A DNA stretch of 64,000 nucleotides from Paenibacillus phytorum (GTDB lineage Bacteria; Bacillota; Bacilli; Paenibacillales; NBRC-103111): the NCBI RefSeq assembly GCF_013141715.1, contig NZ_WHOA01000004.1, positions 62,001 through 126,000 of the forward strand. The letters run 5' to 3'. Below, piece after piece: positions 51,124 through 59,847 of this stretch. Each line of letters begins with the position of its first letter. Within the stretch, counting starts at the first letter, position 1. The notes below the pieces were generated by a model. That model was given only the letters and a program-made list of their open reading frames with translations, was not told the DNA's origin and ran no database searches. The position numbers and the translations under genes are program-made.

Positions 51124-51157
51124 ACCAATTTACGGTTTGCATCCTTTATGCCCTTTT
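51112..51157 (+). terminator. Terminator overlapping the stop codon
   Basis: AAAGGATGC and GCATCCTTT plus inner AACC/GGTT form a stem, followed by CCCTTTTT. Confidence 0.6.
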
Positions 51158-51241
51158 TACTTCGCGTGTTACTCCCCTAACTCATCCCGCGCAGCCGATC
51201 TGCAATAACTCTCAGTTGCTGTTCGGACACTAAAAACACAA

Positions 51242-51270
51242 AGAAACCGCTCCAGCAACGGAACGGTTCT
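51242..51270 (-). terminator. Terminator of malic enzyme gene
   Basis: AGAAACCGCTCC pairs imperfectly with GGAACGGTTCT. A T-rich tail follows on the minus strand. Confidence 0.55.
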
Positions 51271-51334
51271 ATGCGATGACGATTTCTTTCAGATCATCTC
51301 TTTAAGGCGAAGAACTGAGCCCTATTAGATGAAT

Positions 51335-52762
51335 CTACTCCTTATTTGGATCCCTCATGCTCTTGCGTGCCACCCCTGTACGATAGGCAGCTTCAACAAC
51401 AGCCTCTCTTACCTTTTCCACCACTTTCTGGTTAAAAACGCTGGGGATAATGTAAGTCTCATTCAATTCTTCATCGGTTACTACGGATGCAATCGCCTGA
51501 GCAGCTGCCAGCTTCATTTCCTCATTAATCTCACTCGCCCTGCAATCCAAAGCACCGCGGAAAATACCGGGAAAGCAAAGAACGTTATTAATTTGATTCG
51601 GCTTATCAGATCTCCCTGTAGCCATCACTCTCACATATGGCTTGGCAAGCTCGGGATCGATCTCCGGCGTTGGGTTCGCCATCGCGAAGACAATGGGGTC
51701 CCTCGCCATGGATCGGACATCATCTACCGTTAAAATGTTCGGAGCGGAAACACCAATGAATACATCCGCATGCTGGATAACGTCGGACAAGCTCCCTGCT
51801 TCCAAGTTCGGATTCGTCATCTGGGCAAACTCGGTCCAATGCGCATTGTCGTATTGTGTATTTCGGTTAATGGCGCCATAGCGGTCCACCCCGATTAAGT
51901 TACGCACTCCGGCGGCGAGCAGCATCTTAGAGCAAGCGATACCTGCTGCCCCAATGCCATTAACAACAACTTTAATGTCCGACATTTGTTTGCCTGTTAT
52001 TTTCAACGCATTCAACAAACCGGCCAGCAGCACGACCGCCGTGCCGTGTTGGTCATCATGAAACACGGGAATATCGAGTTCACGCTTCAGCCGTTCTTCG
52101 ATCTCAAAGCAGCGAGGCGACGATATGTCCTCTAGATTGATGCCTCCGAACGCCGGAGCTATCGCTTTGATGATGCTGACGATTTCATCCGGGTCCTTCG
52201 TGTCAAGGCAGATTGGGAATGCATCCACGCCCCCGAATTGTTTGAACAGCATCGCCTTGCCTTCCATCACCGGCATCGCGGCCAACGGTCCGATGTCGCC
52301 AAGTCCAAGTACAGCCGTACCGTCGGATACCACCGCGATCATATTCCGTTTGATCGTCAGCAAATAGGCTTTGCTTGGCTCTTGCGCAATGGCGGTACAG
52401 ATTTGAGCGACCCCAGGGGTGTACACTCGCGACAAATCGTCACGGTTTTTGACTGGAATTTTCGAATTTATCTCAATCTTCCCACCTAAGTGGACAAGGA
52501 AGGTCCGGTCCGATACGTGAATCACCTTTACACCGCTTAAACTTTGAAGAGACTCGCCGATGAGCTGGCTATGTGTTTGATCGAAAACATTCACAGTAAT
52601 ATCGCGGACAGTACTCGTGCGACCGGAAGAAATGACGTCTATGCCTACAATATCTCCTCCTGTCTTTTCTATGGTAGCCGCGATATCGCCGAGCGAGGTT
52701 AATTCTTTATCGATTTGAAGCCGAAAAATCATATAAGTCGTTGCACCGCTTGGAACTGACAT
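51335..52762 (-). CDS. NAD(P)-dependent malic enzyme with N-terminal ACT domain
   Basis: A 475-residue enzyme that decarboxylates malate to pyruvate. Residues 5-85 form an ACT regulatory domain (LGDIAATIEKTGGDIVGIDV). The malic enzyme core follows: YTPGVAQIC, the catalytic Lys in AMPVMEGKAMLFKQFGG region, the metal site FEIEERLKRELDIPVFHDDQHGTA, and the nucleotide fold VVNGIGAAGIACSKMLLAAG. The ATG at 52762 is preferred to a GTG four codons earlier. It follows the aspartase gene, so the pair takes aspartate through fumarate (and fumarase elsewhere) to pyruvate. The ACT domain suggests allosteric control by an amino acid. Confidence 0.92.
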   Translation of the reverse strand: MSVPSGATTYMIFRLQIDKELTSLGDIAATIEKTGGDIVGIDVISSGRTSTVRDITVNVFDQTHSQLIGESLQSLSGVKVIHVSDRTFLVHLGGKIEINSKIPVKNRDDLSRVYTPGVAQICTAIAQEPSKAYLLTIKRNMIAVVSDGTAVLGLGDIGPLAAMPVMEGKAMLFKQFGGVDAFPICLDTKDPDEIVSIIKAIAPAFGGINLEDISSPRCFEIEERLKRELDIPVFHDDQHGTAVVLLAGLLNALKITGKQMSDIKVVVNGIGAAGIACSKMLLAAGVRNLIGVDRYGAINRNTQYDNAHWTEFAQMTNPNLEAGSLSDVIQHADVFIGVSAPNILTVDDVRSMARDPIVFAMANPTPEIDPELAKPYVRVMATGRSDKPNQINNVLCFPGIFRGALDCRASEINEEMKLAAAQAIASVVTDEELNETYIIPSVFNQKVVEKVREAVVEAAYRTGVARKSMRDPNKE

Positions 52763-52815
52763 GTTCCTGTTCACTCCCTTTAATTTTGCTCTAATCGAGT
52801 TTTTGCTTCCAGCTT

Positions 52816-54243
52816 TTATTGCTTGCCTTCCAGCAGCTCAGCTCCCGCTATCCCCGGGTTTGTCATCTCATATGGATCGAGAATAATTTGCAATTCTTCT
52901 TCCGTCAGAACATTGTAGATCAGGCAGAGCTCTCTAACAGGCTTTCCTGTTAAAATGGCTTCACGCGCGATTCGTGCCACCACTTCGTAGCCGAGATGTG
53001 GATTAAGCGCCGTGATCACGCCTACACTTTGCTCCACATATTGTTTGCAGCGCTCCTCATTAGCTTCGATCCCTTCCAAACAATGCACGCGGAAAGCTTG
53101 GAATACTTGATTCATCATGCTAAGCGATTGCAATAAATTGAACACCAGCACTGGCTCCATCACATTAAGTTCAAGCTGTCCCGCCTCGGACGCCAAACAT
53201 ATCGTATGGTCGTTGCCGATGACCTGGAATGCTACTTGATTAACGACCTCCGCCATAACGGGATTCACCTTGCCCGGCATAATCGAAGAACCCGGTTGGC
53301 GCGCAGGCAGCTGAATCTCCCCGAGCCCAGCGCGAGGTCCTGAAGCGAGCAATCGCAAGTCGTTGGCAATCTTGGACATATTGATCATGCACACCTTCAA
53401 TGCAGACGACACTTCGGTGTACGCATCCGTATTCTGCGTCGCATCCACCAGATGCTCGGCATTAATAAGCGGTAGTCCACTCAGCTCAGCGAGCACTTCC
53501 ACAACCCGCTTAATGTAGCGAGGATCTGCATTTAGGCCAGTTCCAACGGCTGTTGCACCCATGTTGACTTCGTATAAATGATCACGTGTTTGCTTAATCC
53601 GCTTAATATCCCGAGCCAGCACTCGACTGTATGCCTCAAACTCCTGTCCCAGTCGAATGGGTACGCCGTCCTGCAGATGGGTCCGGCCCATTTTGATAAT
53701 ACCGTCGAATTGAACGGCTTTGATGCAAAACGACTCGAGCAGCTCTTCCATCGTTACAAGCAGCTTCTCAATCTGAGAGAGTGTGGCGATATGAATTGCG
53801 GTCGGAAACGCATCATTGGTTGACTGAGCCATATTCACATGCGTATTAGGACTTACTGCAAAATAATCCCCCTTAGTACCCCCGAGCAGCTCGATAGCCC
53901 GATTGGCGATAACCTCGTTGGCATTCATATTGATTGACGTACCTGCTCCGCCTTGTATCGGATCGACGATGAATTGATCGTGCCATTTACCATCTATAAT
54001 TTCCTGTGCCGCTTGAACGACTGCATTCCCGATTCGAGGGTTTAACTGCCTGATCTCCATGTTCGCTACTGCTGCCGCTTTTTTCACAGTCGCCATCGCA
54101 CGAATTAATTCTTCATGAATGCGGTAACCTGTTATCGGGAAGTTTTCGACTGCACGCAGTGTTTGAATCCCGTAATATGCATCTATAGGCACTTCTTTTG
54201 AACCAAGAAAATCTTTTTCCACCCTTAACTGAGCTGTTGTCAT
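52816..54243 (-). CDS. aspA: Aspartate ammonia-lyase
   Basis: A 475-residue aspartase that splits aspartate into fumarate and ammonia. The fumarase/aspartase signature GSSIMPGKVNPVMAEVVNQV lies near residue 317 and carries the catalytic Ser. TSINMNANEVIANRA and HVNMAQSTNDAFPTA are the other conserved regions. Length is normal. It lies 25 bases after the symporter gene and 53 before malic enzyme, in one operon. The annotation could be confused with fumarase, but the N-terminal RVEKDFLGSKEVP and IQTLRAVENFPI favour aspartase. Confidence 0.93.
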   Translation of the reverse strand: MTTAQLRVEKDFLGSKEVPIDAYYGIQTLRAVENFPITGYRIHEELIRAMATVKKAAAVANMEIRQLNPRIGNAVVQAAQEIIDGKWHDQFIVDPIQGGAGTSINMNANEVIANRAIELLGGTKGDYFAVSPNTHVNMAQSTNDAFPTAIHIATLSQIEKLLVTMEELLESFCIKAVQFDGIIKMGRTHLQDGVPIRLGQEFEAYSRVLARDIKRIKQTRDHLYEVNMGATAVGTGLNADPRYIKRVVEVLAELSGLPLINAEHLVDATQNTDAYTEVSSALKVCMINMSKIANDLRLLASGPRAGLGEIQLPARQPGSSIMPGKVNPVMAEVVNQVAFQVIGNDHTICLASEAGQLELNVMEPVLVFNLLQSLSMMNQVFQAFRVHCLEGIEANEERCKQYVEQSVGVITALNPHLGYEVVARIAREAILTGKPVRELCLIYNVLTEEELQIILDPYEMTNPGIAGAELLEGKQ

Positions 54244-54268
54244 TGTCTTATCCCCCCAGTGATTTCAA

Positions 54269-55534
54269 TTACGCCGCTTTCTTAACAGACTCTATATATT
54301 GCTTGCCTTTATTTTTATCGTACTGCCCTTCCCACTTCGCCATAACAACCGCGGCAATAGAATTGCCGATCACATTGACTGCCGTACGGGCCATATCCAG
54401 AATACGGTCAATTCCAGCGATAAAAGCAAGTCCTTCGAGCGGAATCCCAACCGATCCCAGCGTAGCCAGCAGCACGATAAAAGATGCACCCGGTACACCA
54501 GCAATCCCTTTGGAAGTGAGCATCAGAGCAATCACCAAGGTGATCTGAGCGCTGATCGACATGTTAATGCCATACATTTGAGCAATAAATAGAGCAGCAA
54601 TGGCTTGATACAGCGTAGAGCCGTCCAGGTTGAACGAATAGCCCGTAGGAATGACGAAAGATGTGATAGCCTTCGGAACACCGAATTTCTCCATTTTCTC
54701 CATCATCTTAGGCATTGCCGTCTCGGAGCTTGCTGTAGAGAAAGCGAGGATCAGCTCGTCTTTTAGAATGCGAATAATGGTCATTACACTGGTGCCGCAA
54801 AGCTTCGAGATCAAGCCGAATACGACGAACACAAACAGAAACATCCCGAGGTATACAGCAAACACTAGCTTACCCAGTGGAACCAAGGAGCCTACCCCGA
54901 ATTTGGATACTGTCACGCCAATCAATCCGAAAACACCAAGTGGTGCGAATTTCATAATTTGGTTGGTCACCCAAAACATCGATTCTGAGAGTCCCTGAAA
55001 GAAGGCTAGAACCGGCTTCCCTTTCTCACCAACTGCGGCAATACCCAAGCCTAGAAATACCGAGAAGAAAATAATGGCCAGCATATCACCCGCGACAAGA
55101 GATTCAAACACGTTTCTCGGAACGATATTGACGAACGTATCAACGAAGCTGTGACTGGTCATCTTCTCCGTCGCATCGACGTACTTGCTAATATCAGTCT
55201 TGGCAAGCGCTGACATATTGACGCCTGCTCCAGGCTTCAATATATTCGCCACGATTAATCCGAAAATAATGGCGATCGTCGTTACGATTTCAAAATAAAG
55301 AATCGTCTTTCCGCCAAGCTTGCCCAGCCTTTTTATATCTCCAACGCCCGCTACTCCGACAACGAGCGAAGAAACGACGATGGGAACGACGATCATTTTA
55401 ATCAAACGGATGAAAATATCGCCCAATGGCTTTAAGTAGCTCTCAACAGTTGGGTTTCCAAAAAATATAGCTCCTACGATAATCCCCAAGATGAGACCAA
55501 ACAAAATTTGAAATGCTAATCCGAACTTTTTCAT
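54269..55534 (-). CDS. Dicarboxylate/amino acid:cation symporter (DAACS)
   Basis: A 421-residue membrane transporter of the glutamate/aspartate/C4-dicarboxylate symporter family. The typical elements are present: PLGDIFIRLIKMIVVPIVVSSLVVGV, the Ser-rich hairpin tip FSTASSETAMPKMMEKME, the binding motif FVIPTGYSFNLDGSTLYQ and GVPGASFIVLLATLGSVGIP. It imports aspartate, glutamate or dicarboxylates with Na+ or H+. It is first in the operon with aspartase and malic enzyme, which points to aspartate or fumarate as cargo. A cre-like site lies upstream, and a sensor kinase pair is divergent. Confidence 0.93.
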   Translation of the reverse strand: MKKFGLAFQILFGLILGIIVGAIFFGNPTVESYLKPLGDIFIRLIKMIVVPIVVSSLVVGVAGVGDIKRLGKLGGKTILYFEIVTTIAIIFGLIVANILKPGAGVNMSALAKTDISKYVDATEKMTSHSFVDTFVNIVPRNVFESLVAGDMLAIIFFSVFLGLGIAAVGEKGKPVLAFFQGLSESMFWVTNQIMKFAPLGVFGLIGVTVSKFGVGSLVPLGKLVFAVYLGMFLFVFVVFGLISKLCGTSVMTIIRILKDELILAFSTASSETAMPKMMEKMEKFGVPKAITSFVIPTGYSFNLDGSTLYQAIAALFIAQMYGINMSISAQITLVIALMLTSKGIAGVPGASFIVLLATLGSVGIPLEGLAFIAGIDRILDMARTAVNVIGNSIAAVVMAKWEGQYDKNKGKQYIESVKKAA

Positions 55535-55549
55535 GATGATTCCCCCTTT

Positions 55550-55565
55550 TGTTAAGCGCTTTCTT
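55550..55565. promoter_or_regulatory. cre-like site upstream of symporter
   Basis: TGTTAAGCGCTTTCTT has the AAGCGCTT core and nearly matches the cre-like site on the fructose promoter. It lies 16 bases before the symporter start codon. Confidence 0.45.
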
Positions 55566-55767
55566 TTTCATGAAGCTTTTGGTAACGCTTTAATTGATTT
55601 CATCTTAGTGGGTAATCTACAGAAAGCTAGACGAATCTACAATTTCTCTTTTTTATTTTTACAAAAAAAATATACGTGTGTAAAAGCAAGCTATAGGTAT
55701 AGAAGGAATAACGCAAACTATGTCGAATGACTTTTACTTCATGTGAGAAGGAGGGAAACAAGACACT

Positions 55768-57039
55768 TTGAAGGAAAAATGGTTCCTGTTAATACTCATG
55801 ATCATTTCGGTTCCGATCACAGGCGAGTTGAATTTCTATCCGTTTCGAGATGAGTTTCGGGTTAGTTTAGGCACCCCCACCTTCTTCCTTTTCCTGTTGT
55901 GGCTGCGGACTCCTTCCCCTCTTGTCTCAGGTCTTCTTGTCGGGATATCGGTTATGCTCTTTCGCACAGGGCTTGAAGCGTTCCTTTACTCTGATTGGAA
56001 CTGGTCCGCTTCCTTTCATCATCATTATCCGGTATTCTTCTACTACCTGACCTATGGAATCGTCTTCACGGCGGTTCGTATGAACCGGTATCATAATCGG
56101 CCGCTTATCGTTGGCTTTCTCGGCGTTTCGATTGAAATCGCCGCGACGTCGGCGGAACTACTGTTTCGATATACCTCCATCGCTGAGATGGCTTCTCTTA
56201 CCACCTGGAATCAGATTGCATTAATTGCTTTTTTTCGCAGTTTTTTCGTGCTAGGTATTTTCAATATCGTGAAGTTGCGACATTCGAGGGCAGCCGAAGA
56301 GCAGCAGCGCAAAGAAAACGAGAAGATGATCATGCTTATCTCCGAGCTGTATGAAGAATCTATTCAGTTGAAGAAAACGCTGCACAATGCGGAATATATA
56401 ACGCGGGTTAGCTATGAACTGTATCAGTCTCTAAAGGATGCGCATCTTCCGGGACTCGATGACCTGTCGCAAAAAGCGCTTCGAATCGCCGGTCAGGTTC
56501 ATGAAATCAAAAAAGATAATCAACGGATTTATGCGGGGTTGTCCGGTTTAATTTCACATGATAGCGATTACTTACCAATGGATGAATTGGCCGGAATCGT
56601 CATACGTTCTAACGAGAAATATGCCAGATCCCTCGGCAAGAAGATTGCATTCTCACTACAGATCGATGGCGAATGCCCATTATGTCACGTGTATGCCACC
56701 TTATCCATACTTAATAACCTAGTGACTAATGCCGTTGAAGCAATTCGTGAAACGGGCTATATCAGGATTAGCGTAATACGAAACGGAGATGATATCGTTA
56801 TCCGTGTAGTTGATAGCGGTCCGGGTATTGCGCCTAAGTATCAGGATCGGATCTTCATGCCAGGGTTTACTACGAAATACGATGAATCCGGCAACCCTTC
56901 CACGGGTATAGGACTCGCTTACGTGAAACAAGAAGTCGAGCTGCTTCATGGAACCATACGTGTTCAAGCCGGCAATAACGGGGTTGGTGCTAATTTCATC
57001 ATCACATTGCCAGTGAGCAAGATAGGAAAGGAGGAATAG
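55768..57039 (+). CDS. Sensor histidine kinase, GlnK (YcbA)-like
   Basis: A 423-residue membrane kinase. About six spans occupy residues 1-180, then a coiled coil, an unusual H-box (QVHEIKKDNQRIYAGL) and an HATPase domain with LNNLVTNAVEAI, VDSGPGIAPKYQDRIFMPGFTTK and GIGLAYVKQEVELLHG. This resembles the Bacillus GlnK/YcbA group that senses glutamine or related metabolites. The TTG start has AAGGAGGG 12 bases upstream. The partner regulator starts 1 base after the stop. The divergent symporter, aspartase and malic enzyme operon is the likely target. Confidence 0.85.
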   Translation: MKEKWFLLILMIISVPITGELNFYPFRDEFRVSLGTPTFFLFLLWLRTPSPLVSGLLVGISVMLFRTGLEAFLYSDWNWSASFHHHYPVFFYYLTYGIVFTAVRMNRYHNRPLIVGFLGVSIEIAATSAELLFRYTSIAEMASLTTWNQIALIAFFRSFFVLGIFNIVKLRHSRAAEEQQRKENEKMIMLISELYEESIQLKKTLHNAEYITRVSYELYQSLKDAHLPGLDDLSQKALRIAGQVHEIKKDNQRIYAGLSGLISHDSDYLPMDELAGIVIRSNEKYARSLGKKIAFSLQIDGECPLCHVYATLSILNNLVTNAVEAIRETGYIRISVIRNGDDIVIRVVDSGPGIAPKYQDRIFMPGFTTKYDESGNPSTGIGLAYVKQEVELLHGTIRVQAGNNGVGANFIITLPVSKIGKEE

Positions 57040-57040
57040 C

Positions 57041-57973
57041 ATGATGCGTTTTTTTATTATCGATGACGATCCGGCCGTACGTTCCATGCTGGAGCATATT
57101 ATCGAGGATGAGGATTTGGGAACTATCGTAGGTGAGGCCCCAGATGGGGCGCACATTGACAGCGATCTACTTGCCCTCAAACAAGTAGATATCGTTCTTA
57201 TCGATTTATTGATGCCTGATCGTGACGGCATAGAAACCGTTCGTGAGATTTCCGGTAATTTCGAAGGTAAAATCATCATGATTTCTCAAGTAGAGTCGAA
57301 GGAAATGATTGGGTTGGCTTATTCCTGCGGAATTGAATATTACATCACGAAACCGATCAACCGATTGGAATTGATCGCCGTTATTCGTAAGGTTTCTGAG
57401 CTGCTTAGGCTGCATCAATCCATAAGAAACATTCAGAAATCACTAAGTGCCATTGGCATTAACAGCGCCCTTACGGAGAAAGATCCGTCATCCAGCGCAA
57501 AAACGATAGTAACAAGCGGGAATTATGTCTTATCCGACCTTGGGTTAATTGGCGAGTCCGGCTGCAAGGACTTATTGGAGATGCTTGATTATTTGTATCG
57601 TACTGATATGAATCAACCTTTGGAGCTTAACTTTCCGCCGCTTCATGAAATTTTTCAAAAAGTCGCAGAAAAAAAATTAGCCCCCTCAGCCTCTGACAGC
57701 GATTTGAGAAAAGAAGTCAAGGCAGCCGAGCAGCGGGTACGACGGACCGTGAACCAAGCATTAACAAACCTAGCCTCCCTTGGATTGCTAGATTATTCGA
57801 ATCCGAAGTTTGAGGAATACTCGAATAAATTTTTTGACCTAAGCGATGTCCGCAAAAGAATGAGGGAACTGGAGAACAAGGAAGATGAGTCTCAAAGTAT
57901 AATCCGACAAAACACAAAAAAGTTTATTCAGGTGCTCTATTTGGAAGCCAAAAAATTGATTAGCCAGTTGTGA
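57041..57973 (+). CDS. Response regulator, GlnL (YcbB)-like
   Basis: A 310-residue regulator. The receiver has FFIIDDDPAVRSML, the phospho-Asp in VLIDLLMPDRDG and the Lys in YYITKPINRLEL. The C-terminal YcbB-type DNA-binding domain (GESGCKDLLEMLDYLYRTD, EQRVRRTVNQALTNLASLGL) is specific to the GlnL family. It acts with the kinase encoded immediately before. In Bacillus such pairs switch on glutamine or dicarboxylate transport; here the divergent symporter operon is the natural target. Confidence 0.88.
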   Translation: MMRFFIIDDDPAVRSMLEHIIEDEDLGTIVGEAPDGAHIDSDLLALKQVDIVLIDLLMPDRDGIETVREISGNFEGKIIMISQVESKEMIGLAYSCGIEYYITKPINRLELIAVIRKVSELLRLHQSIRNIQKSLSAIGINSALTEKDPSSSAKTIVTSGNYVLSDLGLIGESGCKDLLEMLDYLYRTDMNQPLELNFPPLHEIFQKVAEKKLAPSASDSDLRKEVKAAEQRVRRTVNQALTNLASLGLLDYSNPKFEEYSNKFFDLSDVRKRMRELENKEDESQSIIRQNTKKFIQVLYLEAKKLISQL

Positions 57974-58030
57974 GTAAGTTCCGTATCATTTGACCCGGAA
58001 TATTCAATCAGGGATTCAGCCGTCGATCGC

Positions 58031-58077
58031 AAAAAAAAATGGCAGAGCAAGGAATAAACCTCGCACCACCATTTTCT
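58031..58077. terminator. Terminator-like hairpin between convergent genes
   Basis: AAAAATGG pairs with CCATTTT, with an inner AGG/CCT stem. An A run and T-rich flank lie on either side. Confidence 0.5.
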
Positions 58078-58102
58078 ACTTTTCTAACATAAAGGAGCCG
58101 CA

Positions 58103-58543
58103 CTATACTCGGTAGTTGTCGCTTCTCCAGCTCCTGATCGACTTCTTAATAGCGTCAGGTGACAACTGCTCCGCGGCAGCCTTCTTACAAAGTGTAGGAA
58201 ACTCCTCATCGGAAGCAAAACGTAGAGCCGCAATTTGCCCTATCGTGAGCTTGGCATCCAGCAGCTTCTGGGTCAACACATAGTGCCTGAGATTCTCTTC
58301 TGCCCGTATCGCGCGATCCTGCGCTTTTAACGGATAGGACCGTACAAGCAGGAATACAATGACTAAAATGATAGAAATGAGCAGAAAAATAACCGCGGGC
58401 AGCACGTCTGCCCCGGATTGCACTGACCTAACGAGCTGAGTAAGTGATAAGATCACTAATCCCAGCGCCAGCACACTGTAAACAAAGTGAAACAGCGGAT
58501 GCATTCTACGATGATTCGCATAGTTTTGATGACCGTTACTCAT
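58103..58543 (-). CDS. DUF6526-like membrane protein
   Basis: A 146-residue membrane protein with two spans (about 17-36 and 47-67) and a cytosolic C-terminal domain. HPLFHFVYSVLALGLVILSL and LRHYVLTQKLLDAKLTIGQI and ALRFASDEEFP match the DUF6526 pattern; the end SPDAIKKSIRSWRSDNYRV is typical. The function is not known. The start overlaps the stop of the small HTH gene by 4 bases, so both are translated together. Confidence 0.82.
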   Translation of the reverse strand: MSNGHQNYANHRRMHPLFHFVYSVLALGLVILSLTQLVRSVQSGADVLPAVIFLLISIILVIVFLLVRSYPLKAQDRAIRAEENLRHYVLTQKLLDAKLTIGQIAALRFASDEEFPTLCKKAAAEQLSPDAIKKSIRSWRSDNYRV

Positions 58544-58767
58544 AGTTTCTCCACGATTTCATCGATCTCACTTTTTAATAATAGGTAGCGATGAACACTT
58601 CTCATAATTGGCACTTTGGTTAACTTGTTTTTGTCCACATAGAGTTTCATCTGATCTTTAGAAAGACCTAATGATTCTCCTGCTTCCATAACGGTTAGTA
58701 CTTCTTCATTACTTGTAGCGTTGAACGTTGACTTCACTTTTTGATTCCAGTCTTCAAAAGTATTCAT
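58540..58767 (-). CDS. Small excisionase/MerR-like HTH protein
   Basis: A 75-residue protein. VMEAGESLGLSKDQMKLYVD is a helix-turn-helix as in MerR or excisionase-type proteins, followed by a short wing (KVPIMRSVHRYLLLKSEID). No phage genes are nearby, so it is probably a host DNA-binding or adaptor protein. AAGGG precedes the ATG. It is coupled to the DUF6526-like gene by a 4-base overlap. Confidence 0.65.
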   Translation of the reverse strand: MNTFEDWNQKVKSTFNATSNEEVLTVMEAGESLGLSKDQMKLYVDKNKLTKVPIMRSVHRYLLLKSEIDEIVEKL

Positions 58768-58843
58768 TTACTCGCACCCTTCTAATTCCGTTACATTGAT
58801 TATACCACAGAAATTAAAAGAGGCATCATCCAATTAGCGGATA

Positions 58844-59602
58844 CTACTTCACGTCCTCATCATTTAAAAGCTCCAGCAGCGCTTGTGGCAGAGCAAATTG
58901 CTGGTTGTTAATGATAATTCGATTCAACTTATCGTCCATTGTTTCTGATTGCTCTTCTTTAATAACTTCAATTTCGGCATGCAAGCGTTCCATTTGCAGA
59001 TCCAAGGCTGACGCGGCTGCAGCCGCTTGTTTTAATTCATCCAGAAGCCGCGCGGGTACAGCTTGATTGCCTTGATTGAATTTATAATAGATTTTATGCT
59101 CCAAACTTGCCCAAAAGTCCATCGCAATCGTTCGAATCTGAACTTCGATGCATACACTTTCTAGTCGATCCGATAGATGTACAGGCACTTCGATGATCAG
59201 ATGAAGACTTTGGTAGCCATTAGGCTTCGGGTTCTTAATATAATCCTTCTCATCCAGTACTTTAAGGTCGCTTTGACTCTTCAGCATCTGGCTTATGACA
59301 TAAATATCAGAGACAAACGAACATGTAATCCGCATACCTGCAATGTCCTTAATACTCTCCTTAATCCCTGAGAACGAGAGAGCTCCTCCCTTTCTATTGA
59401 GCTTGTGAAAGATACTTTCCGGAGACTTCAAGCGCGACTTAGTATGTTCAATCGGATTATATTCATGCAGCATTTCGAATTCCTGCACGAGAATTTCAAT
59501 TCTGGTCTCTATCTCATCCAGTGCGAACTTATACGTCATCATAAATCGTGTCAGTTCGTTCTTGAATCTTTTTAAATCATTGATCGAAAGTTGATTCATC
59601 AT
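58844..59602 (-). CDS. ywaC: Small alarmone synthetase, RelP (YwaC) type
   Basis: About 252 residues with only the (p)ppGpp synthetase domain. YKFALDEIETRIEILVQEF, NPIEHTKSRLKSPESIFHKL, KDIAGMRITCSFVSDIY, KNPKPNGYQSLHLIIEVPV and EVQIRTIAMDFWASLEHKIYYK match YwaC/RelP closely, including the catalytic Asp, Gln and Glu. It makes ppGpp from GDP or GTP and ATP; no hydrolase domain is present. The ATG at 59602 is taken, with AAAGGA 11 bases upstream; an ATG four codons earlier is too close to it. In Bacillus this gene answers to cell-wall stress. Confidence 0.92.
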   Translation of the reverse strand: MMNQLSINDLKRFKNELTRFMMTYKFALDEIETRIEILVQEFEMLHEYNPIEHTKSRLKSPESIFHKLNRKGGALSFSGIKESIKDIAGMRITCSFVSDIYVISQMLKSQSDLKVLDEKDYIKNPKPNGYQSLHLIIEVPVHLSDRLESVCIEVQIRTIAMDFWASLEHKIYYKFNQGNQAVPARLLDELKQAAAAASALDLQMERLHAEIEVIKEEQSETMDDKLNRIIINNQQFALPQALLELLNDEDVK

Positions 59603-59691
59603 GGTTGTTTCCATCCTTTGGTCGTGGTTATTTTACCAGTCCTAGCTAGTTTAATTCACATGTATCACTCGGCGCAAATTTGGTGTTCTTA

Positions 59692-59721
59692 TTGACATCT
59701 TCCGTGGCGTCTTGGTATAGT
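59692..59721 (+). promoter_or_regulatory. Sigma-A promoter of attenuator-controlled gene
   Basis: TTGACA (59692-59697) and TATAGT (59716-59721) are spaced 18 bases apart. Confidence 0.65.
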
Positions 59722-59730
59722 ACTCCTATC

Positions 59731-59805
59731 ATATTCGAGTGAATACTTACGACGGAAGCACCCGTAAGATAAGGCCGATGGCCTTTCTTGCAGGTGCTTT
59801 TTTTG
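59731..59805 (+). promoter_or_regulatory. Attenuator: competing hairpins and terminator
   Basis: The leader can form TATTC-gagt-GAATA and CTTACG...CGTAAG. The second hairpin uses bases (GCACC in its loop, GTAAG in its stem) that are also needed for a long terminator: GCACC/GGTGC, GTAAGA/TCTTGC and GGCC/GGCC, followed by seven T. The two structures exclude each other, which is the layout of a transcription attenuator or small riboswitch. No known aptamer class is recognised. Confidence 0.55.
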
Positions 59806-59847
59806 TTGTATTCATATCCCATTTTCAAAATTGAAGGAGGTTTTCTA

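Noticed and set aside
58540..58767. Phage excisionase
   Set aside because: The HTH resembles excisionases, but no integrase, attachment site or phage gene is nearby and it is coupled to a host-type membrane protein gene.
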